DNA of 63,582 bases from positions 1-63,582 of IMG/VR virus record IMGVR_UViG_3300036846_000316. One strand, written 5' to 3'. The number at the start of each line of letters is the position of its first letter. The first letter of the stretch is position 1. The position numbers and the translations under genes were made by a program. Under the pieces are notes generated by a model. That model made no database searches. It saw only the letters and a program-made list of their open reading frames with translations, and was not told the origin of the DNA. Shown here one piece after another: positions 7,513 through 15,691 of this stretch. The stretch comes from a virus.

Positions 7513-7786
7513 CCGGGAGATCGTCAAGGCTCCGGTCGTGGTGACCCGCGCGAACGCTGCGTTCGCGCGGCTCTGCCATCCCACGCGGTACGGCGTCTAT
7601 TACAACAAGGACGACGCGGTCAACCCATGGGTCGAGCACGGCTACACGCGCTGGACGATCATGGAATGGGAAGGCTTGTTCGGCGCAGCGTTCGATCAGG
7701 CGGGCTCAGACCCGACGCACGATCCCGAGCGCAAGTGGGAGTTCTTCGGCTACACGATCCCGCTCTACAACGATCCCAAGACTTGA
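7457..7786 (+). CDS. Hypothetical protein
   Basis: 109 residues, GTG start with GGGGAG upstream, overlapping the VWA gene by 56 bases. No family recognised. It ends the AAA+/VWA operon; a promoter-like sequence overlaps its stop codon. Confidence 0.6.
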   Translation: MAKRKNTRSVQSFISREINREIVKAPVVVTRANAAFARLCHPTRYGVYYNKDDAVNPWVEHGYTRWTIMEWEGLFGAAFDQAGSDPTHDPERKWEFFGYTIPLYNDPKT

Positions 7787-7811
7787 CATACTAGCAGGGA
7801 TACGGTAAATA
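7783..7811 (+). promoter_or_regulatory. Candidate sigma70-type promoter
   Basis: TTGACA (7783-7788), 17-bp spacer, TAAATA (7806-7811). It would drive the HTH gene at 7834 and the replication genes beyond. Confidence 0.5.
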
Positions 7812-7833
7812 GAAAGTCAGCGTGGAGGCACGC

Positions 7834-8136
7834 ATGGCGAGGAAACATTTGACTATCCCCGAGTGTCGAGGCGCGTTGCGCGTAATTGCCAGAGACTTGC
7901 GTAACCTTGGTAACCCGATTACAGCTAGGCGTATAGAAGGGGTGATACTGCAAATGGTACGACGACCCGCCGTCCGCACCACACCTATCAAGCACCGACC
8001 GCTGACGCCACGCCTCAGGGCGGCGATCCGCAATTACGCGAAGCTGCAGCCCGACGCTTCGCAAGTCCAGATCGGCCGGAAGTTCGGCGTGAACCCCGGT
8101 CGTGTGTCCGAGGCTCTTGCAGGCAAACGTAGATGA
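7834..8136 (+). CDS. Helix-turn-helix DNA-binding protein
   Basis: 100 residues, very basic. The C-terminal segment ('ASQVQIGRKFGVNPGRVSEAL', about 76-96) is a clear helix-turn-helix of the type seen in small phage regulators. GGAGG (7824-7828) fixes the ATG at 7834. It is preceded by its own candidate promoter and followed within a base by a copy of the palindrome. It is a reasonable candidate to bind that palindrome, without direct evidence. Confidence 0.65.
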   Translation: MARKHLTIPECRGALRVIARDLRNLGNPITARRIEGVILQMVRRPAVRTTPIKHRPLTPRLRAAIRNYAKLQPDASQVQIGRKFGVNPGRVSEALAGKRR

Positions 8137-8153
8137 TCACGCCCCGGGCGTGA
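8137..8153 (+). promoter_or_regulatory. 17-bp palindrome, copy 4 (C centre)
   Basis: Exact copy, abutting the stop of the HTH gene and followed directly by CAGGAGG and the ATG at 8166. This is the same arrangement as at 2482. Confidence 0.9.
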
Positions 8154-8165
8154 CAGGAGGAAACA

Positions 8166-8414
8166 ATGCCTATCTCCGCCAAGCCAACGCATCCTACCCC
8201 GCTCTCGCCCGCCGAGGCTGCTGTCCCGCGCAACACGGGCGGCAAGGGCTGGCAAGCCGGAGGCCGCTTCGTCTGGGTCTCGCACTTCGGCAGCAAGCGC
8301 ACCAACACCGGCAGCCGCGAGGGCGGCAAGGGGCGCGGCAACCTGATGGGCAAGGCCGCGCCACCCGCCAAGTCGACCATCGTTCCCCACTGGGCGCGCA
8401 AGTATCAGGAGTAG
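8166..8414 (+). CDS. Small basic hypothetical protein
   Basis: 82 residues, Gly/Lys/Arg-rich, with little predicted structure. AGGAGGA precedes the ATG. Possibly nucleic-acid binding. It lies directly upstream of the replication genes. Confidence 0.55.
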   Translation: MPISAKPTHPTPLSPAEAAVPRNTGGKGWQAGGRFVWVSHFGSKRTNTGSREGGKGRGNLMGKAAPPAKSTIVPHWARKYQE

Positions 8415-8416
8415 CC

Positions 8417-9148
8417 ATGACCAAACGGAAGATACATCCACCCTTGAAGAACAAGATGTTGCTGGCGATCATGAACGCCATCGACCGCATGGAGACCAAG
8501 CAAGTGGCGCTGGCGAAGCAACCCTTCTCGATGCAGGACCTGCTGACCCTGTTCATCGACCCAGCGATGCACGAGCCACTGACCTACGCGTATCGGGTGT
8601 GCGAACCCAGCGGGCATACGCAGGACCTGTTCGTCTTCCGCCCGCTCGGGCCGGAGCACAACGCAGGCTCGGCGTACGTCCGCTTCTACTGGCATGGCAC
8701 CATCGAGAACGGCTTCTATGTCCCGTTCGACAAAGGGGCGCAGAAGCGCTACCCGGCAACGATCCGCGATGAAGCGCCCGCCGAACTGGTCGAGCGCTTC
8801 CACCAGTCCGCTGGCGATCTCGTCGACATCCACTACAGCTTCTCGCTGGTGCGGCGCGCGCTGCACGGGCTGAACGTTCCCGGGGTCTGTCCGTCGATAG
8901 CCTCGCTTCGCTACCACTGGCCATGTATCGTGCCGCTGTTGAACGCGGCACGGTATTCACCCATGGCCGAGGAACTGATCCATCACAACGTCAAGGAAGG
9001 CGACCGGGCGCGGCTATCGCCGACGCTGCGACGGCTGCTCGGGCCGTCCAACCAGACGGTGGCTCGGCACCAACTGATCGACGAACTGGAGCCACCGACC
9101 CAGCCGCCGGTCGCCTACGAACTGCAACACGACTTCAAGCAATCCTGA
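8417..9148 (+). CDS. Hypothetical protein upstream of DNA polymerase
   Basis: 243 residues with no recognised family. The ATG at 8417 follows the previous stop by two bases, with AGGAG in the preceding codons. Mixed alpha/beta. Its position next to the polymerase suggests a role in replication. Confidence 0.6.
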   Translation: MTKRKIHPPLKNKMLLAIMNAIDRMETKQVALAKQPFSMQDLLTLFIDPAMHEPLTYAYRVCEPSGHTQDLFVFRPLGPEHNAGSAYVRFYWHGTIENGFYVPFDKGAQKRYPATIRDEAPAELVERFHQSAGDLVDIHYSFSLVRRALHGLNVPGVCPSIASLRYHWPCIVPLLNAARYSPMAEELIHHNVKEGDRARLSPTLRRLLGPSNQTVARHQLIDELEPPTQPPVAYELQHDFKQS

Positions 9149-9155
9149 GGTTGGC

Positions 9156-9200
9156 GCATGGTCTCCGTCACTGCATATCTTTCCGGTGCGGAGACCATGC
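9156..9200 (+). other. 12-bp inverted repeat over the polymerase start
   Basis: GCATGGTCTCCG (9156-9167) and CGGAGACCATGC (9189-9200), perfect arms with a 21-base loop. The two candidate ATG codons of the polymerase (9158 and 9197) lie in opposite arms, so an RNA hairpin here could mask both. A palindrome copy begins six bases later. Confidence 0.6.
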
Positions 9201-11059
9201 CGCAATCACGCCCCGGGCGTGACGACTTAGAATTTTGGTTCGTCGACTTCGAGACATTTTACTCATCCGATTACACACTGCGCTCGCTCGATCCTCCCAG
9301 TTACATTCTGGACCCCCGCTTTGAGGCGATCTGCCTCGGCGCGGCACGCGGCTTCACCGAGCCGCCCCGGATCGTCGACGGCCCAGACATCCCCCACTTC
9401 CTCGCCAACCTGCCACCCAACGTGGCGATGTGCTCGCACAACGCCCTGTTCGACATGGCCATCCTGTCATGGGTCTACGGCTACGTGCCGAAGCTGATCG
9501 TCGACACCTTGGCGATGGCCCGCACCCTGCTGGCGCACATCCTGAAGCGGCTCGATCTCGGCACCATCGCCCGGCACATCGGGCTGGTGAAGGGCGACAT
9601 GGTGCAGAAGGTCAAGGGCATGACCCGCGCCGACATCATCGCCAACGGCCTGTGGGATGACGAGGTCTCCTACTGCCTGCAGGACACTGCGATCTGCCGC
9701 GCCATCTTTCTCCACCTGCTGCCGCTGCTGCCGCCCGAGGAACTGATCCTGCACGACATCATTGCTAGGTGCACAATAGAACCGGCACTCAGGCTCGATG
9801 TCGATCTGCTGTACCAGCATCTCGGCGAAGTCCAATGGGACAAGCAAAAGCTGTTCATGCACGCGATGTTCGCCGGGCTGGAGGACAAATCCCAACTCAT
9901 GAGCAACCAGCAGTTCGCCGAACTGCTGCGCAACTATGGCGTCGAGCCACCGATGAAGGTCAGCAAGTCGACCGGGCTGATGACCTTCGCCTTCGCCCGC
10001 ACTGATCCGGCCTTCCTCGAACTGATCGACCACGAAGACCCGCGCGTCGGTGCGCTGGTCGAGGCAAGGCTGGGCCACAAATCCACCATCGAAGAGACGC
10101 GCACCCAGCGCATGCTCAACATCGCTTCGCTCGACTTCCCCCACCATGGCGGCACGGGCGTGATGCCGATCCCGCTGATCGTCGGCGCGGCGCACACCCA
10201 TCGGCTGGGCGGCGGCTGGAAGCTGAACTGCCAGAACTGGGGGCGCACGTCGCCGATCCGCAAGTCGATCAAGGCACCGCCCGGCCATAAGCTGGTGGTT
10301 GCCGATGCCCGCCAGATCGAGTGCCGGACCAACGCCGAGTTCTGCCATCAGGAGAACTTGCTGGAGGAGTTCCGCCGCAACGAGGACGTCTACCTCAACT
10401 TCGCCAACGAGATCGGCGTGATCCGCTTCATCGGCAAGATCGGTGTTCTCCAACTCGGATATCAGGCGAGCGGCGGCCGGTTCCAGCAAAGCGTGTGGGT
10501 CGAGAGCTTCAAGGCGGGCGGCGATCCGGTGTGGCTCGACGACATCGAGAGCGAGCGCGTGGTGCAGGGGTTCCGCCGCCGCTACAGCCGCATCAGGGAC
10601 ATGTGGTACTGGCTGCCGCGCATGTTCGGTATCCTCGCTGGCCACGCCCCGCCGGTCGAGTACGGGCCGATCCGGTTCGAGAAGGGCCGCATCGTCGGAC
10701 CGACCGGGCTGTGTCTGTACTATCCGAACATGCGCTACGAGGACGGAGAATGGTTCTTCGACCAAGGTGGCGTGAAGACCAAAATTTATGGCGGCAAGAT
10801 GCTGGAGAACATCATCCAGTTCCTCGCCCGGTGCAACACGATGTCAGTTGCCGTGCGGCTCAAGAAGCCGCTGCTGGAACATAGTTCCCGCTTGACACAT
10901 ACATCCCATGACGAGTTAGTATACGCCGTGCCGGACAGGTTCGTAGACACGGTCAAGCCAATCATCCACGCCGAAATGTGCCGCCCCCCGCTCTGGATGC
11001 CGACCATCCCGCTCGACTGCGAGATCGGCGTCGGCGATACCTACGGAGAAGCCAAGTGA
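9158..11059 (+). CDS. Family A DNA polymerase with 3'-5' exonuclease
   Basis: 633 residues. The N-terminal DnaQ-like exonuclease has 'FVDFETF' (exo I, about residue 28), 'SHNALFDM' (exo II) and 'CLQDTAIC' (exo III). The polymerase domain has motif A 'VVADARQIECR' (about 380), an O-helix-like segment with R..GK...LQLGYQ (about 425-440), and motif C 'HDE' (about 584). It is compact compared with Pol I, as usual for phage replicases. The palindrome at 9206 is read in frame as SRPGRD just before exo I. ATG 9197 is an alternative start. Confidence 0.9.
   Translation: MVSVTAYLSGAETMPQSRPGRDDLEFWFVDFETFYSSDYTLRSLDPPSYILDPRFEAICLGAARGFTEPPRIVDGPDIPHFLANLPPNVAMCSHNALFDMAILSWVYGYVPKLIVDTLAMARTLLAHILKRLDLGTIARHIGLVKGDMVQKVKGMTRADIIANGLWDDEVSYCLQDTAICRAIFLHLLPLLPPEELILHDIIARCTIEPALRLDVDLLYQHLGEVQWDKQKLFMHAMFAGLEDKSQLMSNQQFAELLRNYGVEPPMKVSKSTGLMTFAFARTDPAFLELIDHEDPRVGALVEARLGHKSTIEETRTQRMLNIASLDFPHHGGTGVMPIPLIVGAAHTHRLGGGWKLNCQNWGRTSPIRKSIKAPPGHKLVVADARQIECRTNAEFCHQENLLEEFRRNEDVYLNFANEIGVIRFIGKIGVLQLGYQASGGRFQQSVWVESFKAGGDPVWLDDIESERVVQGFRRRYSRIRDMWYWLPRMFGILAGHAPPVEYGPIRFEKGRIVGPTGLCLYYPNMRYEDGEWFFDQGGVKTKIYGGKMLENIIQFLARCNTMSVAVRLKKPLLEHSSRLTHTSHDELVYAVPDRFVDTVKPIIHAEMCRPPLWMPTIPLDCEIGVGDTYGEAK
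9206..9222 (+). promoter_or_regulatory. 17-bp palindrome, copy 5 (C centre)
   Basis: Exact copy within the first codons of the polymerase gene, in frame as SRPGR(D), after the 12-bp inverted repeat. Confidence 0.9.
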
Positions 11060-11061
11060 CC

Positions 11062-11286
11062 ATGCAGCCCCGGAACTGGTTCAAATGCGACCGCTGCGGC
11101 GACGAGGCATACGTCAGCTTCGGCAACACGCCGACGACCGTGCGGAACCTGCCGCCGGAAGGCTGGGTTATGTTGCGAACCGGGGACGATCCGTCACAGC
11201 CTGCGCAGCACCTGTGCCCGCCATGCTCATTCGGATTGACCGGCTACCTCAAAGGGGGATCGCTCGGCCAAGCGAGCGGTTCATGA
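11062..11286 (+). CDS. Small zinc-ribbon protein
   Basis: 74 residues. Two cysteine pairs (KCDRCGD near residue 10 and LCPPC near residue 54) form a zinc ribbon. It starts two bases after the polymerase stop and is the last gene before an intrinsic terminator. Confidence 0.65.
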   Translation: MQPRNWFKCDRCGDEAYVSFGNTPTTVRNLPPEGWVMLRTGDDPSQPAQHLCPPCSFGLTGYLKGGSLGQASGS

Positions 11287-11289
11287 TGA

Positions 11290-11340
11290 CCTCCCGGCAG
11301 CCTGCCTTCCCCTCATCTACCGGCTGCCGGGAGGATTTTT
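11290..11340 (+). terminator. Intrinsic terminator after the polymerase operon
   Basis: A perfect 13-bp stem, CCTCCCGGCAGCC with GGCTGCCGGGAGG, followed by ATTTTT. A palindrome copy follows after one base, so the next genes form a new unit. Confidence 0.9.
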
Positions 11341-11341
11341 G

Positions 11342-11358
11342 TCACGCCCCGGGCGTGA
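11342..11358 (+). promoter_or_regulatory. 17-bp palindrome, copy 6 (C centre)
   Basis: Exact copy, one base after the terminator T-run and 76 bases before the next start (11435). Confidence 0.9.
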
Positions 11359-11434
11359 CGTGAGTACGACTGGTGTCATTAGGAACTGGGCCCGGTTCGT
11401 AGAAACCATGGCGTCGAGCATTAGGGACACATCC

Positions 11435-12151
11435 ATGAGCACCACAACCTTCGACGGCCGACCTATCGAGAAGCCGTTCGCGTGGTCGTTCAGCGCGCTC
11501 GACAACTTCGAGACATGCGCTAAGAAGTACTACCACGGCAAGATCAAGAAGGACTTCCCCGACAAGCCCGGACCCGACGCGTCGTGGGGTCTCAAGGTAC
11601 ATGCCGCGATGGCCGACCGGATCATGAAAGCGAAGCCGTTGCCCGACGGCATGCAGCAGTGGGAGAAGTGGGCGGACTGGGCGATGGAGAACAGCGACCG
11701 CACGCAGGTGATCATGCGCTGCGAGCACAAGCTGGCTGTTACCGAACGCCTGCAACCCTGCGAGTACTTCGACAAACAGTTACAGCCGTGGTTCCGCACC
11801 GTGGCCGACGTGATCAAGATCAGGATGCCGTACCTCAGGATCATCGACTGGAAGACCGGCAACTTCAAGGAAGGCAGCGACCAGCTTCTGCTCACCGCCG
11901 CCACCGCGTTCGCCCACTATCCCGAGGCGACGCATGCCCTTTGCCAGTTCGTCTGGCTGAAGGACGACCTCAAGACCGAGGAACTGTTCGCCCGCTCCGA
12001 GATGCCCTACCTGTGGGCACGTTACGCCCCGCGCGTGACAAGGATGAAGGAAGCGGCGCTGACCAGCGAATATCCCCCCAACCCGAGCGGCCTATGCAAA
12101 CGCCACTGCCCGGTGACTTCATGCCCCTACTTCGGCAAAGGGTCCTACTGA
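11435..12151 (+). CDS. Cas4/RecB-like PD-(D/E)XK exonuclease
   Basis: 238 residues. 'WSFSALDNFETC' near the N-terminus, the catalytic-type 'RIIDWKTG' (about 137-144) with a downstream Gln, and a C-terminal Cys cluster (CKRHCPVTSCPYF) that may bind an Fe-S cluster or zinc. This order matches RecB/Cas4-type nucleases of phages. AGGGA precedes ATG 11435; ATG 11408 is an alternative. A degenerate version of the palindrome at 12022 is probably coincidence. It likely processes DNA ends in recombination or replication. Confidence 0.8.
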   Translation: MSTTTFDGRPIEKPFAWSFSALDNFETCAKKYYHGKIKKDFPDKPGPDASWGLKVHAAMADRIMKAKPLPDGMQQWEKWADWAMENSDRTQVIMRCEHKLAVTERLQPCEYFDKQLQPWFRTVADVIKIRMPYLRIIDWKTGNFKEGSDQLLLTAATAFAHYPEATHALCQFVWLKDDLKTEELFARSEMPYLWARYAPRVTRMKEAALTSEYPPNPSGLCKRHCPVTSCPYFGKGSY

Positions 12152-12477
12152 TGGCCCGGCGCGAGGTTCTGGAGCGCGAGATCAAGAAGCGCATCTCGGC
12201 GTACCTCGACAGCCTGTCGTCAGCGAGCGTGCCGGTGTACTACCGGATGCACGTCCCGTTCGGGTACGGCAAAAAGAGCATCGACTACGAAGGCTGCATC
12301 TGCGGGCGGTTCTTCGGGATCGAGGCCAAGTCGCCAGACAACGCCGCCGGTCTGACGGTCCAGCAGCGAGACACCTGCTTGGACATTCTGGCGGGCGGCG
12401 GCAAGGTGTTCATCATCTCGGACCATGTCGGTCTGAGCGCGTTCATGCGGTGGGTAGAGCGATGCTGCAGAACCTGA
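12151..12477 (+). CDS. VRR-NUC domain nuclease
   Basis: 108 residues, matching the small stand-alone VRR-NUC/Holliday-junction-resolvase-like nucleases of phages. An N-terminal helix is followed by a G-x-D-Y motif and 'FFGIEAKSP' (D...E-x-K core). The start overlaps the upstream stop (TGATG), and it overlaps the helicase start. It is commonly found next to SNF2-type helicases, as here. Confidence 0.8.
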   Translation: MARREVLEREIKKRISAYLDSLSSASVPVYYRMHVPFGYGKKSIDYEGCICGRFFGIEAKSPDNAAGLTVQQRDTCLDILAGGGKVFIISDHVGLSAFMRWVERCCRT

Positions 12478-13877
12478 GGGCAATGGGCGTCGCGGCGCAC
12501 CCGCACATCTCCCAATCCAACTACGACTGGTGCGGCGGCAAGCCGTTCGACATCCAGAAGAAGACGGTGGAATTGCTGACCGAGCATCCACGCGCCTACG
12601 TCCTCAACTCTATGGGCACCGGGAAGACGAAATGTGCGCTCTGGGCCTTCGATTATTTGCGGCGCTCGACTTCCTGTCGGCGCATGTTGGTCGTTGCACC
12701 GCTGTCGACGCTGCGCTTCACTTGGGGCCGCGAGATTTTTCTGACGACGCCGCAGTACAAATTCAACGTGCTGCATGGCACCACGGAAAAGCGCCTGAAG
12801 CTGCTGGCCGAACCCACGGACATCTACATCGTCAACCACGACGGCCTCAGGATCATCGCCGACGCGGTCGCTAAGCGGCCTGACATCGACGTCATCTGCA
12901 TCGACGAACTGGCGACCTACCGCAACCGCACCAAGAAGACCCGGATCGCCGAGGACCTGTGCCGACGCAAGCCCATCGTCTGGGGCATGACCGGCGCGCC
13001 CACCCCCAATGCCCCGACCGACGCCTTCCAGCAGGCGAAGATCATCACGCCCCATACAGTGCCCAAGTACTTCGGCTCCTTCCGCGACGCGACCATGTAC
13101 CGGATCAACCAGTTCAAGTTTGCGCCGCGCCCGGGGGCGCGCGAGACCGTGCTGGCGGCGCTGCAGCCCAACGTGCGCTTCACGCTCGACGACGTGATGG
13201 AGTTGCCGCCCTTCATTAGCCGCGTCACCGACGTGGACATGGGACCGAAGCAAGAACAGATATACAAGGCGGTGAAGAAGGACTGCTATGCGCTGCTGCA
13301 GCAGGGCAAGATCAAAGCGGCGAACGCGGGCGCGGTCATGTCCAAGCTGCTGCAGATCAGCTTGGGCTGGGTCTATCTCGATGACAAGAGCGTCGCCCAA
13401 CTCGACAACGAGGCACGCAATCAGGCGCTGCTCGATACGGTGCAGGCGGCCGAGCGCAAGGTGCTGGTGTTCGTGCCATTCAAGCACGCGCTGCGGGGCA
13501 TCCATAACCTGCTGGGCAAGAATGCGATTAGCAACGCAATGGTAAGTGGTGATACGCCACTGAAGGAACGCGACGAAATCTTCCGCGCCTTCCAGTTCGG
13601 TGACGATCCCAAGGTGATCGAGGCGCACCCCGAGTGCGTCAGCCACGGCATCACGCTGACAGCGGCGGACACTGTCATCTGGTACGGGCCGATCACGTCG
13701 ACCGAGATTTACGATCAGGCGAACGCGCGCATCCGCCGCGTCGGCCAGCACAGCAAGCAACTGTTCCTGCACCTGCAGGCCACGAAGTCTGAGCGGCACA
13801 TCTACAATCTATTGATGCGCAAGATCACCATACAGGACGAACTGCTCAAGATGTTGGAACGGGAGAGCGCGCCATGA
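12462..13877 (+). CDS. SNF2-type (SF2) DNA helicase
   Basis: 471 residues. Walker A is SMGTGKT (about 50-56) and motif II is DELA (about 148-151). Motif III region is 'GMTGAPTPN', and motifs V-VI are 'ANARIRRVGQ', all in helicase superfamily 2 order as in phage SNF2-like helicases. ATG 12462 is chosen over the upstream GTG. It is encoded with the VRR-NUC and Cas4-like nucleases, suggesting a recombination-replication unit. Confidence 0.85.
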   Translation: MLQNLRAMGVAAHPHISQSNYDWCGGKPFDIQKKTVELLTEHPRAYVLNSMGTGKTKCALWAFDYLRRSTSCRRMLVVAPLSTLRFTWGREIFLTTPQYKFNVLHGTTEKRLKLLAEPTDIYIVNHDGLRIIADAVAKRPDIDVICIDELATYRNRTKKTRIAEDLCRRKPIVWGMTGAPTPNAPTDAFQQAKIITPHTVPKYFGSFRDATMYRINQFKFAPRPGARETVLAALQPNVRFTLDDVMELPPFISRVTDVDMGPKQEQIYKAVKKDCYALLQQGKIKAANAGAVMSKLLQISLGWVYLDDKSVAQLDNEARNQALLDTVQAAERKVLVFVPFKHALRGIHNLLGKNAISNAMVSGDTPLKERDEIFRAFQFGDDPKVIEAHPECVSHGITLTAADTVIWYGPITSTEIYDQANARIRRVGQHSKQLFLHLQATKSERHIYNLLMRKITIQDELLKMLERESAP

Positions 13878-14266
13878 ACGACAACACGCTCAACGAGATG
13901 ATCACCAGCTACATCGCCCTGCGAGACAAGAAGGCGTCCATCGAGAAAGAGCAGAAGGCAGTGATCAAGAACTACGACGATGCGATGGACCAGATCGAAA
14001 ACTTCTTGATGGGACACCTGCGTCAGCAGAAGCTGACCAACATGGCTTGCGAGGCAGGCGTCGCCTTCATCAAGCGCAAGCGCAGCGCGACTGTCGGCGA
14101 TACCCAGACTTTTCGTGAGCACGTAATATCAACAGGGAACTTTGACTTGTGTGACTTTCGTGCTAAACCTGAAGCCGTCGAGGACTATGCCAAAGACCAT
14201 GACGGCGAGGTGCCACCCGGCGTCAACTTTCGCACCTACGATGCCGTTCAAGTAAACCGCAAATAA
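13874..14266 (+). CDS. Hypothetical helical protein of the replication operon
   Basis: 130 residues. The N-terminal half is a long charged coiled coil; the C-terminal half is globular. It overlaps the helicase stop by four bases (ATGA). Similar small coiled-coil proteins sit beside SNF2 helicases in many phages; some are called Gam- or host-nuclease-inhibitor-like, but I cannot assign that here. Confidence 0.6.
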   Translation: MNDNTLNEMITSYIALRDKKASIEKEQKAVIKNYDDAMDQIENFLMGHLRQQKLTNMACEAGVAFIKRKRSATVGDTQTFREHVISTGNFDLCDFRAKPEAVEDYAKDHDGEVPPGVNFRTYDAVQVNRK

Positions 14267-14277
14267 GGGAGCGTCCC

Positions 14278-15627
14278 ATGAGCAACGGCGAACTGACGAT
14301 CTTCAAACAGGGCGGGCAGGTCTCGACGGCCTTCCAAGGCGTGACCCTGCCGAGCCAGCGGCTCGACGATGGCGTGAGCGCAGGCTTCGCCAAGCTGAGT
14401 TACAAGGGCTCCAAGTGGGGCATCAAGTATCAGGGCGCGTATCATCCGGTGCAGGCCCGCATGCCGGACGGCACGATCATCCAGTCGCCCTTCCTCGACG
14501 TGGTGATCCTGCGCGCCGCCGGGCATCCGTCGAAGGCGTGGTACGAAGGGCTGTACTCGGAAGGCGACAACTCGCCGCCCGACTGCTGGTCGACCAACGG
14601 GCTCAAGCCCGATGTCGGAGTGCCGAAGATACAGTGCGCCACCTGCATCGGTTGCCCGTGGAACGTGTGGGGCAGCAAGGTCAACCGCGATACCGGCGAG
14701 GCGACGCGCGGCAAGGCGTGCATGGACAGCAAGCGGCTGGCCGTCGTGCCGGTCGGCGACATCGAGAACAAGTACTACGGCGGGCCGATGATGCTGAACG
14801 TGCCGCCGACGTCGCTGAAGCGGCTGGGCCCCTACCAGAACGCGCTGGAGGCGAACACCATCCACTATACGCAGGTCTGGACCCGCATCACGTTCGAGGG
14901 TCAGTCGGCCTACCCGCTGTTCATCTTCGACGCCATGCAGGCGCTGAACGACGTGCAGGCGGCGCAGGTGGTCAAAATGATGAACCACCCGCTGATCGAC
15001 CGCATCCTGAACACCGAGTTGCGCACCGCCGAGGCGTGGGACGATCCGTCGATCCAGCCGCAGGGCCAGCCGCAGCAGACGGCGACGGTGCACCAGCTTC
15101 ATCCGCAGGCTCAGGCGCAGCCCCAGCCGTCGGTGATCGTCACCCCGCCGCCCGCCCAGCAGCCCGAGGACGATCTCAAGCCGCCGGGGTTCCTGCAGCG
15201 CCAGCCCGAGCAGCAGGCTCCTCCGGCCCAGCCGGTCGCACCCCCGCCGCCCACGGCCGCCGCACCCCAGACCCCGGCTCACCAGCCCGTGCAGGAGGTC
15301 ATGCCGCCGCCTGCCCATCAGGCTCCGACCCTGCCGCCGGGTATGACCCTGCCGCCCGGGATGACCCCCGAGATGGCCGCCGCGTTCATGGCCCAGATGC
15401 AGCCCAAGGCGACCAGCCGGGGCCGGGGACGGCCGCGCACCCCACCGGTCCAGCCGACCAACATGGACAGCAGCCAGCCTCAGGCGGCTGCCGAACCGGC
15501 TACCCCGGTGGCTGCCGCCACCATGGTGACCCCCAGCGGGCCGCCTGCCGCCCCTCAGGCGAACGGCGCAGCCGCGCCTGACGCCGCCGTGTCGTCGATC
15601 ATGAGCACGGTCAAGAACCTGCTCTAG
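14278..15627 (+). CDS. Replication-region protein with Pro/Gln-rich tail
   Basis: 449 residues. Residues about 1-250 are globular and include a Cys cluster (CATCIGCPW, then 'KACMD'), a likely metal site. Residues about 260-430 are low-complexity, rich in Pro, Gln and Ala, and end in a short helix. Phages with this gene order often carry a single-stranded-DNA-binding protein here, and a disordered tail would fit. That function is inferred from position and architecture only. GGGAG precedes the ATG. Confidence 0.6.
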   Translation: MSNGELTIFKQGGQVSTAFQGVTLPSQRLDDGVSAGFAKLSYKGSKWGIKYQGAYHPVQARMPDGTIIQSPFLDVVILRAAGHPSKAWYEGLYSEGDNSPPDCWSTNGLKPDVGVPKIQCATCIGCPWNVWGSKVNRDTGEATRGKACMDSKRLAVVPVGDIENKYYGGPMMLNVPPTSLKRLGPYQNALEANTIHYTQVWTRITFEGQSAYPLFIFDAMQALNDVQAAQVVKMMNHPLIDRILNTELRTAEAWDDPSIQPQGQPQQTATVHQLHPQAQAQPQPSVIVTPPPAQQPEDDLKPPGFLQRQPEQQAPPAQPVAPPPPTAAAPQTPAHQPVQEVMPPPAHQAPTLPPGMTLPPGMTPEMAAAFMAQMQPKATSRGRGRPRTPPVQPTNMDSSQPQAAAEPATPVAAATMVTPSGPPAAPQANGAAAPDAAVSSIMSTVKNLL

Positions 15628-15638
15628 CTGATGTCCCT

Positions 15639-15670
15639 GTCACACTGCGCAGTTAATTGCGCAGTGTGAC
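15639..15670 (+). other. Perfect 13-bp hairpin between replication genes
   Basis: GTCACACTGCGCA and TGCGCAGTGTGAC around a six-base loop GTTAAT. No U-tract follows. Candidate operator or mRNA-stability hairpin. Confidence 0.75.
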
Positions 15671-15691
15671 CGTCCTTCGAGGGGAAGGTCG

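Noticed and set aside
10893-10921. TTGACA...TAGTAT promoter-like sequence in the polymerase gene
   Set aside because: Spacer is too long (19 bases) and it lies deep in coding sequence ahead of only one small gene; not convincing.
12022-12038. TTACGCCCCGCGCGTGA, a near match to the palindrome
   Set aside because: Two mismatches that break symmetry, inside a normal coding stretch of the Cas4-like gene, not near a gene boundary.
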